Assembly: GCA_003331065.1 (NCBI GenBank)
Contig: QENB01000010.1
Span: 1-64,000 of the forward strand
Direction: 5' to 3'
Source: Candidatus Tokpelaia sp. JSC188
GTDB taxonomy: Bacteria > Pseudomonadota > Alphaproteobacteria > Rhizobiales > Rhizobiaceae
Length of the DNA stretch: 64,000 nucleotides
This document shows, one piece after another, positions 1 to 9,502 of this stretch. A program made the translations under genes and the position numbers. The notes beneath the pieces were generated by a model. The model was given only the letters and a program-made list of their open reading frames with translations, did no database searches and was not told the origin of the DNA. The stretch's first letter is position 1. Every line of letters starts with the position of its first letter.

Positions 1-223
1 AAAAATAAAAATAACTACTACAATAACAAAACTACTTTGTACCTCGGATTCATTAGGGGCTTGACGCGCACAACAAATATAAGGCATTCAGAAAGAGGTA
101 AGAGTCCTTTTTCTTTAAGAAAATAGAAAAACAATACGCCAAGATAGCGATTGTAACAAACAAATATTAGGATAGTTATGCATTGGTTAATCAGCAAAAA
201 GTGTTTCAGGAATTCTTGAACGT

Positions 224-487
224 GTGGAGAATACCGTGAGTGAGATTACTGAGCAAGCCGTTGCCGTAGGGCAGCTTCGTTCCTTTATTGAACGTATTGA
301 ACGACTTGAAGAAGAAAAAAAAGCCTTGAGTGATGATATTAGTGCTATTTATGTGGAACTGAAAGGTAGCGGATTTGATAGTAAAGCCGTTCGGGCAATT
401 GTTCGTCTACGTAAGAAGGAAGAACATGAACGTCAAGAGGAGGAGGCTTTGATACAGCTTTATAAGGATGCTCTTGGTATGCGATAG
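224..487 (+). CDS. DUF2312 / UPF0335 family protein
   Basis: Small 87-residue protein of the alphaproteobacterial DUF2312 (UPF0335) family. The diagnostic segments are [18 protein letters not shown] (residues about 16-33), ELKGSGFD and the charged run [14 protein letters not shown], ending in the family's usual DALGM. The protein is almost entirely predicted helix/coiled coil. Members are found across alphaproteobacteria and have been suggested to bind nucleic acid, but no function is settled. The start is a GTG at 224; a second in-frame GTG lies at 236 and the frame is open upstream to about 191, so the exact N-terminus is uncertain. It stands alone, with no gene seen in the 223 bases before it and more than 1.2 kb of apparently gene-free DNA after it. 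Confidence 0.88.
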   Translation: MENTVSEITEQAVAVGQLRSFIERIERLEEEKKALSDDISAIYVELKGSGFDSKAVRAIVRLRKKEEHERQEEEALIQLYKDALGMR

Positions 488-1754
488 CCTAATGTCTTAA
501 AATCTAAACTGCCCTCTATCCACACACTTCTTCCATTTTGCCAGAAATATTTCGGTGATCAAATGAATAGCAGTGCGTGGGCCTCTAGGCCTAATCTGAT
601 GGAATTAGGATTAAAACTATATGAGTATTGTTCATAAGCAAGGTCAGATCTGTTACGCTTCACCTATTTCTTTATCAAAGCTGGCCTGAACTGGACTGTG
701 GCCATTGGATAGTTTCATTTTTTCCAAGAGTTCACTGATATGAATATTAAAAGATTAAAAGCATCAAGTATTTTTCACTCCTGAATCATGATGAGTTTAA
801 CAAGTGGTGCGATAATTTTGGTAGCAGCACGATGGCATACCTGATAGCTTTTTTGCATTATCTGAAGTTGCCATAATCACTTTCCCTCATCAACACTGTT
901 GCAGTGATCTCTCGAGTTATGAATAAAAAGCACCTTGCCATCACATTTGTTATCGAGGCTCGCTTTGCATATCTTGATTGTACTTATCTGGAATTTTTCT
1001 AGTCAATTTGGAAAGTCTGTTATCATCTGATAAGTTATATCCAGAAGAGTTAATCTGTTCTGTACTAGGTGATATATATATGCTCAGATAAAATCTGCAT
1101 CACGGCCCTATAACCGGTATAGAACGGATAATAGTCATCGGATCAGTGATAAAACCCATCCATTGATGTTGAGTTATCAGAAAATACAATGGCAAACGTG
1201 AAAAGTTCGTACTGTTTTCAAACAAGCAAGCGAACAAAATATGTCAAAAGGTTTTTCATGAATGCTAATAAGTGTCATATATCTAGGTAGTTTGCCTTTT
1301 CCGATAACTTCATTGTAAATAGGATTTGCCCATGCCACCTCTAAATACTAGAGATTCATATCTCTCAGCAGAACAGCCTGATTTCATCAGGTCAATAAAC
1401 AGTAGCGAATATTTTTGCGCAAAGCAATTTCAATACTAGAAAGAAAGAATCCTTAGTTTCCTTTCTAAAAGGAAGCAAGAAAACAAACTATTTTTCCTGT
1501 AATCGAACAAAAGTCTTTATGACGTAATACTCAAATATCAGAAGATCTGATATTAATTACAATAATTTGATCATATCCTTACACTATAGCAAACGATATT
1601 GGATCATCATGAGTAGGCTAAACCACATAAAAGAAAATTTCTATCTTAAGGTGGTTTTTTTTCAAAAGATGAGCACCGATATAGCGATATCGCTATGGAT
1701 TATTTCTTAATCGGCCTTGAAACTATTATTCACTGTTGGTACCCTTTTCACATT
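488..1754. other. long gene-free stretch, probable decayed DNA
   Basis: No reading frame here resembles a known protein. A 24-codon frame begins at about 562 (starting MNSSAWASRP), and several short open frames are broken by stops, which fits remains of lost genes, but I could not identify any. A weak hairpin (AACCAC at 1621 with GTGGTT at 1651, followed by a T run) may be a terminator. A perfect 16-base palindrome sits at 1681-1696. Confidence 0.4.
1681..1696. repeat. 16-bp perfect palindrome before a glycosyltransferase gene
   Basis: ATAGCGATATCGCTAT reads the same on both strands. It lies 58 bases before the preferred start of the family 25 glycosyltransferase gene and overlaps an upstream in-frame ATG at 1695. 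It could be an operator for a dimeric regulator or a chance palindrome. No second copy was noticed in the window. Confidence 0.5.
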
Positions 1755-2543
1755 ATGAGACTTTATACTATAAATCTTGATCGATCAACTGAGCGGCTTC
1801 GTCGGGTTAAGGTGTTTTTTGGTAAACAGAATCTAAAATTAACCCGTATATCGGCAATTGATTCACAGGTAATTAGCGATACAGAATACGCCACGTTAAC
1901 AGCAAAACAATGTTGGGTAGAACCATTAACGCGAGGGGAGGTTGCCTGTTTTCTAAGCCATCGTCTTGCTCTTCAACATATTGCAAAGGAGGCAGAGTCT
2001 TATGGAGCAATTTTTGAAGATGATGTAATACTTTCCAAATCAGCCCATTTTTTTCTTAAAGACAGCGGCTGGATTCCTAAAGGAGTAGATATTCTAAAGA
2101 TAGAAACGCAGCATAAGAAAGTCCGGCTTGGACCATCCATAACAGTTAGGGAAGGTTTTACGATTGCTAGGCTAAAAAGTACTCACATCATGGCTGCAGC
2201 TTATATTGTATCGAAACAAGCGGCTGCACGCCTTGCCGGACAGATGAATTGCGTATCAATCCCCTTTGATCACTTTCTTTTCAATTTCGAGTATGGCATT
2301 GCCCCATTTCTAAACATATATCAGCAAGTTCCAGCAATTGCTATGCAAGCAGAACTTACCAGCACACTGGAGAATGAACGAGCACAAAACAAGCGTGCAA
2401 AAAAGCAAAAGCGAAGACTGATACAAACATTACATCGGGAAGTTCGGCGTATTGGAACACGAAATTGTAACGGCCTACAAGGCCTCATAATAAATACCAT
2501 AACTAATGAGCAATGGAAGCGCATACCTTTCGAAAAAGATTAA
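1755..2543 (+). CDS. glycosyltransferase family 25 (LPS/LOS biosynthesis type)
   Basis: A 262-residue family 25 glycosyltransferase, the family that adds sugars (often galactose) to lipooligosaccharide at the cytoplasmic face of the inner membrane. The N-terminus MRLYTINLDRSTERL is the typical GT25 start with its INLD(R) motif. LTRGEVACFLSHR at about 58-70 matches the family's G-x-x-x-CFLSH motif, and the acidic FEDD at about 87-90 fits the catalytic/metal-binding motif. I chose ATG 1755 because homologues begin at this motif; an in-frame ATG at 1695 would add 20 residues unlike the family. The last 60 residues are lysine/arginine-rich. No other LOS gene is adjacent. Which sugar it transfers cannot be told. 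Confidence 0.82.
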   Translation: MRLYTINLDRSTERLRRVKVFFGKQNLKLTRISAIDSQVISDTEYATLTAKQCWVEPLTRGEVACFLSHRLALQHIAKEAESYGAIFEDDVILSKSAHFFLKDSGWIPKGVDILKIETQHKKVRLGPSITVREGFTIARLKSTHIMAAAYIVSKQAAARLAGQMNCVSIPFDHFLFNFEYGIAPFLNIYQQVPAIAMQAELTSTLENERAQNKRAKKQKRRLIQTLHREVRRIGTRNCNGLQGLIINTITNEQWKRIPFEKD

Positions 2544-2716
2544 AGATATAGTATTTAATACTATCGTTTTGTAGTTAATGCGCTATTCGTTCCAATAGCA
2601 TGGGGGGTATCTGTGTAATCGAAAGATTAGCTCACTAACATATAAAATTTTGGAATTCCATATCCACAAGTAGAATACATAGCATCGTATTTCTTATTTT
2701 CTCCATCCACAGAGTA

Positions 2717-3304
2717 TCATGATGTCTGTCTTGATGATAAACGTCGCAGCTTTATATAGAGTGCACCATTCCCGCCATGATGACGTGCAGCACTTTTGAA
2801 CGCATGAACGCATAAACGAAAAGGAACGGTTTCCAGCCAATACGGCACGTTCTCTCGCAAAATACCATCGCTGCCTGAAGAAATTCCTTTGCCTGTAACT
2901 ACTAAAACATAGCGTAAACCGCGAGATTGTGCCGACTGCACAAAATATAAAAGCAAAGAATAAGCCTGCTTTTGTGTCAGACCATGCAAATCAATACGCG
3001 CTTCAATACGCAAATGCCCTTGTGCAATCTTTCGATGAAGAATTCTATCAAAATTCAATATATGTAATTGGACATTTTTTGCCGATGAGCCAACCACCTG
3101 ACTAGTAGAACAATCATTTGCCTTAATTTTTGGTGTTGTTGCTTCATTTTTTAAGTTATAATCGGAAGCATTCTTCTTAGAATGGAAAGACGAAAGAGGA
3201 CAAACATCACGAACCACAGTTTCCCAAAGTGCTCGATCTTCAGGACAAAGCGGATCTGACAAAGTCTTAGAATAGATTATCGTAGTATCTCTAGAATGTT
3301 CCAT
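2717..3304 (-). CDS. smrA: Smr domain protein
   Basis: An Smr (small MutS-related) domain protein of about 195 residues. The domain fills the C-terminal half: DLHGLT at about 105-110, TGKG at 137-140 and HGGNGALYI at 176-184 are the three diagnostic motifs. Stand-alone Smr proteins are thought to act on nucleic acid, some as nucleases; the substrate here is unknown. The N-terminal third is variable apart from PEDRALWETVVRDVCPL, which rhizobial homologues share. The start is uncertain: ATG 3304 fits homologue length, while the frame is open to a TTG at 3352. It lies 124 bases beyond the Tim44-like gene on the same strand. In related genomes a lytic transglycosylase gene (mltA) usually lies between the two and is missing here. 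The symbol is tentative. Confidence 0.85.
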   Translation of the reverse strand: MEHSRDTTIIYSKTLSDPLCPEDRALWETVVRDVCPLSSFHSKKNASDYNLKNEATTPKIKANDCSTSQVVGSSAKNVQLHILNFDRILHRKIAQGHLRIEARIDLHGLTQKQAYSLLLYFVQSAQSRGLRYVLVVTGKGISSGSDGILRENVPYWLETVPFRLCVHAFKSAARHHGGNGALYIKLRRLSSRQTS

Positions 3305-3428
3305 TTTATGCTGGGATGAACATATCGCTTCCATGGTGACATGGTTAAACAAAAATAATCAACCTGTATTCGTAAAATATCTATCTCTCGCAAACAGATT
3401 TTAGAATTGCATGCCGTATGGTGGTGCT

Positions 3429-4115
3429 CTATTCATCTTCCTCTGTTGTAACAAGCCTCCAGTTTGGGTCACGGGTATGGGTATCGCGAACAAAGGTCCA
3501 ACGATCACGGATCGTAACAATAGACTGCGGATTACCGTCTAACAGCTTGTTCTCCTTGTCATATGTAGCAGAAATAATCTCACTAGAAAGGCGCATTGTA
3601 ATATATGCTTCATTTTTCTGCATAATGGCCTCTATTATTTCTGCGTCGTTAATGCTCACCAGAGAAAATCTAATTGAATGACCATTAGCCTCGCGTTCAT
3701 CAATAGCCTGTGCAAATTCCTCATAAATATTTTTTACAAGTAGATTTTTAAGTACCTCCCGGTTACCTTTTGCGAAAGCAGTCAAAATCATTTCATAGGC
3801 AGTCTTGGCACCATCGCGAAATCTCACAGGGGAAAAGGTAAAATCTGCTTTACGAATTGCACGTAGCGCACTATTAAGTGCACTGTCTGAAGGAGCTAGA
3901 CTGTCAATATCAGAAAAATCATCTATAGACGGATGCCCACGCTGCGGAAAAGTAACAGCAGCCTCGTCGTTTTCCTGATTTGTTTGGGCTGGCTTAGCAT
4001 AAGGATCAAAAGGTGTATGTTCATTACCAGTGCGCCTGCCGAGAACGTTACGAAGCTGAATGAAAACCACAACAGCAAGAACAAAAAAAACTAATGTTAT
4101 AATATTCAAATCCAT
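3429..4115 (-). CDS. Tim44-like domain protein
   Basis: A 228-residue Tim44-like protein. A single N-terminal membrane helix (about residues 4-22, rich in L, V and F) is followed by QLRNVLGRRTGNE and DPY, the conserved juxtamembrane part in rhizobial members, then an acidic linker and a Tim44 domain from about residue 80 to the end. Bacterial Tim44-like proteins are membrane-anchored; mitochondrial Tim44 tethers the import motor, and in Caulobacter a relative (TimA) has been linked to the envelope, but the role here is not established. ATG 4115 is preferred because the protein then starts directly with the anchor; the frame continues to an ATG at 4172. It is divergent from fxsA and secB, as in Brucella and Bartonella. 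Confidence 0.83.
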   Translation of the reverse strand: MDLNIITLVFFVLAVVVFIQLRNVLGRRTGNEHTPFDPYAKPAQTNQENDEAAVTFPQRGHPSIDDFSDIDSLAPSDSALNSALRAIRKADFTFSPVRFRDGAKTAYEMILTAFAKGNREVLKNLLVKNIYEEFAQAIDEREANGHSIRFSLVSINDAEIIEAIMQKNEAYITMRLSSEIISATYDKENKLLDGNPQSIVTIRDRWTFVRDTHTRDPNWRLVTTEEDE

Positions 4116-4307
4116 TGGCTCTGCCAATCTCCAATTGTGAGATCTTAAAATAAGAAAACCGAATGCACACATTATTTATTGCAAATATCAGCTTTTTCCG
4201 CACAGATATATAGAATATGGAAAACAATCATTCAAATGCCGCTTTTGAATTCCTAACTGTCTAAAAACCGGTCAAGTGCAGCGAAATAAGAGAGAGGTAC
4301 ATCAACT

Positions 4308-4742
4308 ATGCAATCGGCTTTTTCTGCTTCTGCTTTAATCGTCCTTCTAGTGATTTTTACTGAAATCGCAGGTTTTATCATAATCGGCTCCAAAATCGGT
4401 ATTCTAGCTACATTGATTTTTGTTTTGATTTCCATATTTGTAGGCATCTATCTATTGCGCGGGCAAGGTATTAATATTCTGTTGCGCATGCAGAATAAAT
4501 TTATAGCAGGACACGTGCCCGATCGCGAAATAGCTGAAGCTGTAATGATCGTAATTAGTGCAATTTTTTTTATTATTCCTGGATTTGTCAGTGATATAAT
4601 AGGCATTATACTTTTTATTCGGCCTGTGCGAAACTTAATATGGCGCTATTTTTCAAATTATTTTTCCTGCACCTGTTCCCATCGTAGGTGGGAAGCAAAG
4701 ATTATTGATCTCAATCAGGATGATTATTATTCTGATGATTAA
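4308..4742 (+). CDS. fxsA: FxsA family membrane protein
   Basis: A 144-residue FxsA-family inner-membrane protein. Three or four hydrophobic segments are visible (about residues 6-50 and 75-105), with the family motif FIIPGFVSDIIGIILF. In E. coli FxsA overproduction relieves exclusion of phage T7 by the F plasmid, but its normal role is unknown. The C-terminal tail, which is 20-40 residues longer in many relatives, is short and acidic here, ending DDYYSDD. The gene lies between the divergent Tim44-like gene and secB, the usual order in this group. Confidence 0.88.
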   Translation: MQSAFSASALIVLLVIFTEIAGFIIIGSKIGILATLIFVLISIFVGIYLLRGQGINILLRMQNKFIAGHVPDREIAEAVMIVISAIFFIIPGFVSDIIGIILFIRPVRNLIWRYFSNYFSCTCSHRRWEAKIIDLNQDDYYSDD

Positions 4743-4912
4743 GATTTTTTCAGCCCCCTATTACTATTAAATAAGCACAATGGCTAAAAATGCACTAAAA
4801 TCCCTAAACAGAAGAGCATCCTTTATCTTGCCAGAGAGAAATTTACGTGATAGCCAGGACATGTTTTCAATATGTAATGAATGACTATTCGCCTGAAATA
4901 AGGATTTTTTCA

Positions 4913-5401
4913 ATGGCTGAAGTTAACACAGGTAAATACGTAGAAGCGCCTATCCTAAGTGTGCTGACACAATATATCAAGGATTTTTCATTTGAAAACC
5001 CGAATGCACCCAGTACGTTGCATATGCATGAAAAGAAACCGCAGATTAATATTAATGTCAGTGTCAATGCCACATCCATGGGTCAGGATAACTATGATGT
5101 TGTCTTGACCCTAAACGCAAAAGCTTCTGAAGAAAAAAGTCTGATGTTTCATATTGAGTTGATTTACGCTGGTCTTTTCAAGATACAAAATTTTCCTGAA
5201 AAGCATCTAACTCCAATAATATTCGTCGAATGTCCGCGTCTTCTTTTCCCATTTGCTCGTCAAATCATTGCGGATACCACTCGCAATGGTGGCTTTCCTC
5301 CACTGATGATCGATCCAATTGATTTTGACATGCTCTTCCAACGACGTGTAGCAGAAGAAAATGCAAAAGCCAAAGCAAACGCTGATTTCAAAATTGTTTA
5401 A
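4913..5401 (+). CDS. secB: protein-export chaperone SecB
   Basis: SecB, the homotetrameric cytoplasmic chaperone that keeps preproteins unfolded and hands them to SecA for Sec export. The 163-residue product carries the family core: [18 protein letters not shown] near the N-terminus (about 17-34), NINVSVNA, the acidic SecA-contact region and the C-terminal [19 protein letters not shown] with [12 protein letters not shown] 4913 is chosen over the upstream frame start at 4847 because AAGGA sits about 8 bases ahead and homologues begin here. Length is normal. It follows fxsA by 170 bases; nothing recognisable follows for about 690 bases. Confidence 0.95.
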   Translation: MAEVNTGKYVEAPILSVLTQYIKDFSFENPNAPSTLHMHEKKPQININVSVNATSMGQDNYDVVLTLNAKASEEKSLMFHIELIYAGLFKIQNFPEKHLTPIIFVECPRLLFPFARQIIADTTRNGGFPPLMIDPIDFDMLFQRRVAEENAKAKANADFKIV

Positions 5402-6089
5402 CATATGAAATATCGTTTTTCTTCTTTTCAAAAGCTATTTTATTGCAGATAGATAAGAATCAGAGATTTTAAATCTTTGCGATGTACTGCGCAGATATAG
5501 AAATGTCATGAATATGAATTACTTTCCTAAGGCATTCTTACCTATTTTTATATTATAAATGCCATAGTCCTATTTATCGTAATGATCTTCTTACCTATGC
5601 GTGATTTAGCAATACGAACTGAATTAATCCGTCTAGTTTCGAAGAAATGAGCTAACATAGTAGTATTGCTAAATTTTCGAAATTTATAATAACAAGAGTA
5701 TTTAAGAATTGCCAAGATTATTGATAACTTTACTCAACCTTATAAAATAAAGGAACAATTCCATTGGTGCCTACGTTATTGCCTTGCCCGTTTTATGATT
5801 TCGTTCATATACTGTTTTAACATTGTTCTTATTTTTAGCGAAAACCATTGCAGCCCCCAGTATCTACGATACAGGATTGAAGGGTAAAAAAACTAACAAT
5901 ACATAACAATCTTCTTCAATAGTTACACATTAGATCATTTTATCATAATTTCTAAAAAAGACAAAAAAGTTACAAATACAAAGGTTTGGTATTGAAGATT
6001 TCCTAATAATCTTGAAAAATATGAGAAAAGCAATGCTTAGGTTGCAGGTGGCGTAACGTCGATTCAAATATCAAAAAATATTTGGTACA
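5402..6089. other. intergenic region between convergent secB and lpxK
   Basis: About 690 AT-rich bases between two convergent genes. I see no reading frame with family resemblance, no tRNA and no strong terminator hairpin. Relatives often have a small DUF2093 gene after lpxK; it was looked for and not found. Confidence 0.4.
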
Positions 6090-7109
6090 CTATAAAATGC
6101 GCTGCCGATCTTTACAGAGTTTTATTGTCTTGGATAAAATAATCTGACACGAGTTAGCTTTTTCAAATATGACATCGACATCAAACACGGTAAGATCTTT
6201 AAGTTTTCTATCCTGTTTATCAGGCTCAAGCCGTACATAATCTTTAGCAGTGGTTGCCAGCGAAAGTTTGTGCACTCTAGCACTCTCAACGATATCTTCG
6301 ATATCATACTTATTAAAAAAATGATGATCGGAAAAAATACGCTGTTGTTTAACGATACCACCCATTTCTTTTATACTTGAAAAAAACTTGTTTGGATTAG
6401 CAATTCCTGCAAAGGCTAAAAATTCACGGCCGAATACACGCCTGTTTGCATATGGTTTTAGTATGGCGTGATAGACTGGCCTTTCTAGGTATGTAGCGCA
6501 AGGCACAGTATAATCATCATCACCATGCCCGATGATAAGGATACCATTTGTATAAGCAAGCTGAACTGACATAGGAGCACGCAACGGTCCGGAGGGGAAT
6601 ATTTTCCCGTTGCCAAAATTGCGAGTCGCATCTACCACCATCAACGCATAATCAGGATAAAGGCAACGGCTTTGAAAGCCATCATCCATAAGAATGATGT
6701 CACACCCTGCTTTCCGTAATGCCAAGCTTGCAGCATAACGATCTCTTGAAACAACTACTTTGGCATGCTTTGCTAACAAAAGAGGCTCATCGCCAACATC
6801 AAGGGCGCGATCATGCTCAGTATTGATTATATGTTGCCCCCGAATAGAACCACCATATCCACGCGAAACAATGCCAGGTTTAAGTCCCATTTCTAGTGCT
6901 GCTTGTGCAAAGGCAATCGTGACCGGTGTTTTACCTGCGCCACCTAATGTAAAATTACCGATGCACAAAACAGGCAAATCAATTTGCTCAGGAATATGAT
7001 TTTTCATATTGCGATAAGCAAAAAAACTATAGATCCACGCTGCCGGCATAAGGAAATAACTAAGAAATCCTGGCGCCTTCCACCAGAAAGATGGAGTTTT
7101 ATTTATCAT
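6090..7109 (-). CDS. lpxK: tetraacyldisaccharide 4'-kinase LpxK
   Basis: LpxK phosphorylates the 4' position of the tetraacyl disaccharide precursor to give lipid IVA, the sixth step of lipid A synthesis at the inner membrane. The 339-residue product has a membrane-associated N-terminal helix (about 12-32), a P-loop GGAGKT at 56-61 within GNFTLGGAGKTP, and the conserved DDGFQS at 142-147. Length is normal. Its ATG overlaps the end of waaA by 11 bases, so the two are translationally coupled in a DUF374-waaA-lpxK operon. With waaA it shows that the cell makes Kdo-bearing lipid A. Confidence 0.95.
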   Translation of the reverse strand: MINKTPSFWWKAPGFLSYFLMPAAWIYSFFAYRNMKNHIPEQIDLPVLCIGNFTLGGAGKTPVTIAFAQAALEMGLKPGIVSRGYGGSIRGQHIINTEHDRALDVGDEPLLLAKHAKVVVSRDRYAASLALRKAGCDIILMDDGFQSRCLYPDYALMVVDATRNFGNGKIFPSGPLRAPMSVQLAYTNGILIIGHGDDDYTVPCATYLERPVYHAILKPYANRRVFGREFLAFAGIANPNKFFSSIKEMGGIVKQQRIFSDHHFFNKYDIEDIVESARVHKLSLATTAKDYVRLEPDKQDRKLKDLTVFDVDVIFEKANSCQIILSKTIKLCKDRQRIL

Positions 7110-8421
7110 GCTGATTCCTTGCTCTGTTAAGTTGAGCGAATAACACTAAAGGTTGCAGAAAAGGATTTAAAATTTCAAAAGTGCGCTTGAGAGCACCACT
7201 CATCCTAAAAGCTGTTTGACGACCGGATTTTATCATTTTCTGTCGCACATCAGGTCGCTCTAGAAGATAATGAATATAGCCTGCCAGCATAGTCGAATCA
7301 TCAACAAGCTTCGCGGCTTTATTTTTTAAAAGTTCTTGATAGGTTTGCTTAAAGTTCTCAATATTTGGACCACTAAGAATTACTGCTCCTGTCATGGCAG
7401 GTTCCAACGGATTATGACCGCCTTTTGCCATCAAGGATTTTCCGACAAAGGCGATTTCTGTTAAGCGTAGGTAAAATCCCATATCACCGATTGTATCACC
7501 AAGCAAAATATCGGTTTTAGCACTTGGCATTTCATTCAAGCTTTTTCGAGAAAAGGAATAGTTATTATCCTGCAAGATTTTTACAATGGCATTAACCCGC
7601 TCTAAGTGTCGTGGAACAATGATCGTTAGCAGATTAGGGTGACGTTTACACAAAATGGTATGAACCCTTGTCGCCATCAGTTCTTCACCTTCATGAGTTG
7701 AGATAGCAGCCCAACTGGGTCTGTTAACCATGGAATCGCGATAACGTCTCAGCTCCTGAGAGTAGCATGATAAAATATTGTCTGCCTTTAGGTTTCCTGC
7801 AACCATCACTTTGGGCGCATCAAGTTTTTTATAGCGTTCAGCATCCGCAACAGATTGACATACCACTACAGCAAATTTTGAAAAAATTTCACTAGATAGA
7901 AAAGCGTACTTTTTCCATAAGTTATAAGAACGATCTGAAAGCTTTGCGTTAAGAAGAATTTGCGGAATGCGACGTCGTGCCAGTTCATTTATTCTCATTG
8001 GCCAAATTTCAGACTCACACACAAGTACAAGATCCGGTTTCCAGTGATTAAGAAATCGCCGTATAGTAGAAGCAAAATCAAGCGGCATATATTGATGTAT
8101 AAGGCGGTTTTCAAAACGTTCACGGACAAACCTTGCTGAAGTGCTAGTTCCTGTTGTTAGAAGAATCTTAATATGAAACGACAGAATACGCTCAATCAGC
8201 GGTATAAGAGTCATTGTTTCACCAATGCTGGCTGCATGAAGCCATATCAGTGGGCCTTCAGGACGCAGCCTTGATGATTTGCCAACACGTTCATAAAAAC
8301 GCTTTCTTTCTTCTTTGGCACGTAGGGCACGCCATGAAAGATAAAGAGGAATAAACGGACGCATAAACATCCCAATTCCGCGATAAGTAGAAAGCATCAA
8401 ACATGCCTTGATATTTTTCAT
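7099..8421 (-). CDS. waaA: 3-deoxy-D-manno-octulosonic acid transferase WaaA (KdtA)
   Basis: Kdo transferase (family GT30), which transfers Kdo from CMP-Kdo to lipid IVA on the cytoplasmic face of the inner membrane. The 440-residue product starts with a membrane-anchor region, has HAASIGE at 62-68 with the catalytic glutamate of the family, the segment LVCESEIWP, and the C-terminal donor-binding KGGHNPLEPA near 340. It sits 7 bases after the DUF374 acyltransferase gene and overlaps lpxK, an arrangement typical of Brucella and Bartonella. Whether it adds one or two Kdo residues cannot be told from sequence. Confidence 0.95.
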   Translation of the reverse strand: MKNIKACLMLSTYRGIGMFMRPFIPLYLSWRALRAKEERKRFYERVGKSSRLRPEGPLIWLHAASIGETMTLIPLIERILSFHIKILLTTGTSTSARFVRERFENRLIHQYMPLDFASTIRRFLNHWKPDLVLVCESEIWPMRINELARRRIPQILLNAKLSDRSYNLWKKYAFLSSEIFSKFAVVVCQSVADAERYKKLDAPKVMVAGNLKADNILSCYSQELRRYRDSMVNRPSWAAISTHEGEELMATRVHTILCKRHPNLLTIIVPRHLERVNAIVKILQDNNYSFSRKSLNEMPSAKTDILLGDTIGDMGFYLRLTEIAFVGKSLMAKGGHNPLEPAMTGAVILSGPNIENFKQTYQELLKNKAAKLVDDSTMLAGYIHYLLERPDVRQKMIKSGRQTAFRMSGALKRTFEILNPFLQPLVLFAQLNRARNQHDK

Positions 8422-8428
8422 CTAACTC

Positions 8429-9148
8429 TTATGCATCCTTTCTAAGACGAGAATAAGCTTCCTCTGTCAATTTGTTCATAATGTCTGTCAACTCGAGTCG
8501 CTTTTTCTCCAATAAAGCATCATTTGCATCCTGAGGAACAAAAAATGCGTTTCCCATAAGAAAAATCGAATGACCAAAAGGCAATGGTATTGCAGTTTTA
8601 TCCCATGTTTTTTCTAAAATCTTTTCTCGTGAGAAAGCATAAATATATGGCACAATCGGTCTTCCAGAAAGCTTAGCCAGTAAGATAATGCCCTTACCCG
8701 CTTCCCGTGCTCTTTTATGAGCAATATCAGCAATCATCGCCGTGCTCTTGCCGTCGCGTAAAGCCTTGTTTAGTAAGAGAAGTGCGCGCGCCCCACCTTT
8801 TCCTATATCATGCCGCTCTTTTCTACCGCCTGAACCTCGCACTGTTTCGAGGCCAAACTTTTCACCTGCAAGTGCATTAAGTTCGGCATCGGCAGAACGT
8901 GAAAACATTGCCACTATGTTTTCTCCACGAGGACGCAAAAACGGCCCCATGATATGACGACCATGCCAAAATGTTATGATAAAAGGAGTATATTTACGAT
9001 GAGCTTCACGCGGATCAGCTGACCCTTTTATCCAAGGATTTGTCCAATAAACAAGACGCAAATAGTTCGTAATAAGAAATACAAGAACCACCTTACTAAT
9101 ATGCGAACCCATCAATGATCCGCGAATTTTCCGCCATAACCGCTTCAA
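8429..9148 (-). CDS. DUF374 lysophospholipid acyltransferase-like protein
   Basis: A 239-residue member of the DUF374 family, predicted acyltransferases of the lipid A/phospholipid type anchored to the inner membrane. FWHGRHIMGPF carries the short histidine motif, followed by FSRSADAELNA and RGSGGRKERHDIGKGGARAL, all standard for the family. The usual TADIPKG-like motif appears as IADIAHKRAREAGKG, a mild departure. It is the first gene of the waaA-lpxK operon, which suggests a role in finishing or modifying lipid A, but the acyl donor and acceptor are not known for this family. Confidence 0.87.
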   Translation of the reverse strand: MKRLWRKIRGSLMGSHISKVVLVFLITNYLRLVYWTNPWIKGSADPREAHRKYTPFIITFWHGRHIMGPFLRPRGENIVAMFSRSADAELNALAGEKFGLETVRGSGGRKERHDIGKGGARALLLLNKALRDGKSTAMIADIAHKRAREAGKGIILLAKLSGRPIVPYIYAFSREKILEKTWDKTAIPLPFGHSIFLMGNAFFVPQDANDALLEKKRLELTDIMNKLTEEAYSRLRKDA

Positions 9149-9502
9149 AATGGTACCTTCGCTATTGACTTGCAGTGAACCATTAACTTCAACGAATTCA
9201 ACAACAGTAAATAGACTGTGTTACCAGTCGTAAAATTTCCCTGTTTTATTATCTTATTTATCTGCTTTATCTGCTTAACACCTAACAAGCACAGGATATT
9301 ACCCAACGCCTGCTCGCTTTTCTGCTTTTCTTGTAAAAATTGAACACGAACAACCAAGAAGAATATTCACGATATCAGTATTATTGATATTATGGAACTC
9401 TTAACTCCTCATAGCGTAAGCAAAATCCAAAAACTATGCAGCTTTCCTTCTGTTTTCTCCTATGAAGACAAATGGTATATATCCAACAAATTATCGCGTT
9501 GA
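9149..9502. other. intergenic region; site where DUF4170 gene is usually found
   Basis: In related genomes a small DUF4170 gene lies between the cysQ-like gene and the DUF374 gene. On the minus strand around 9270-9375 there are weak hints (DIVNI, then a lysine/alanine-rich stretch), but stops interrupt it and the match is too poor to call a pseudogene. An imperfect inverted repeat (ATATCA and TGATAT) lies at about 9372-9391. Confidence 0.3.
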
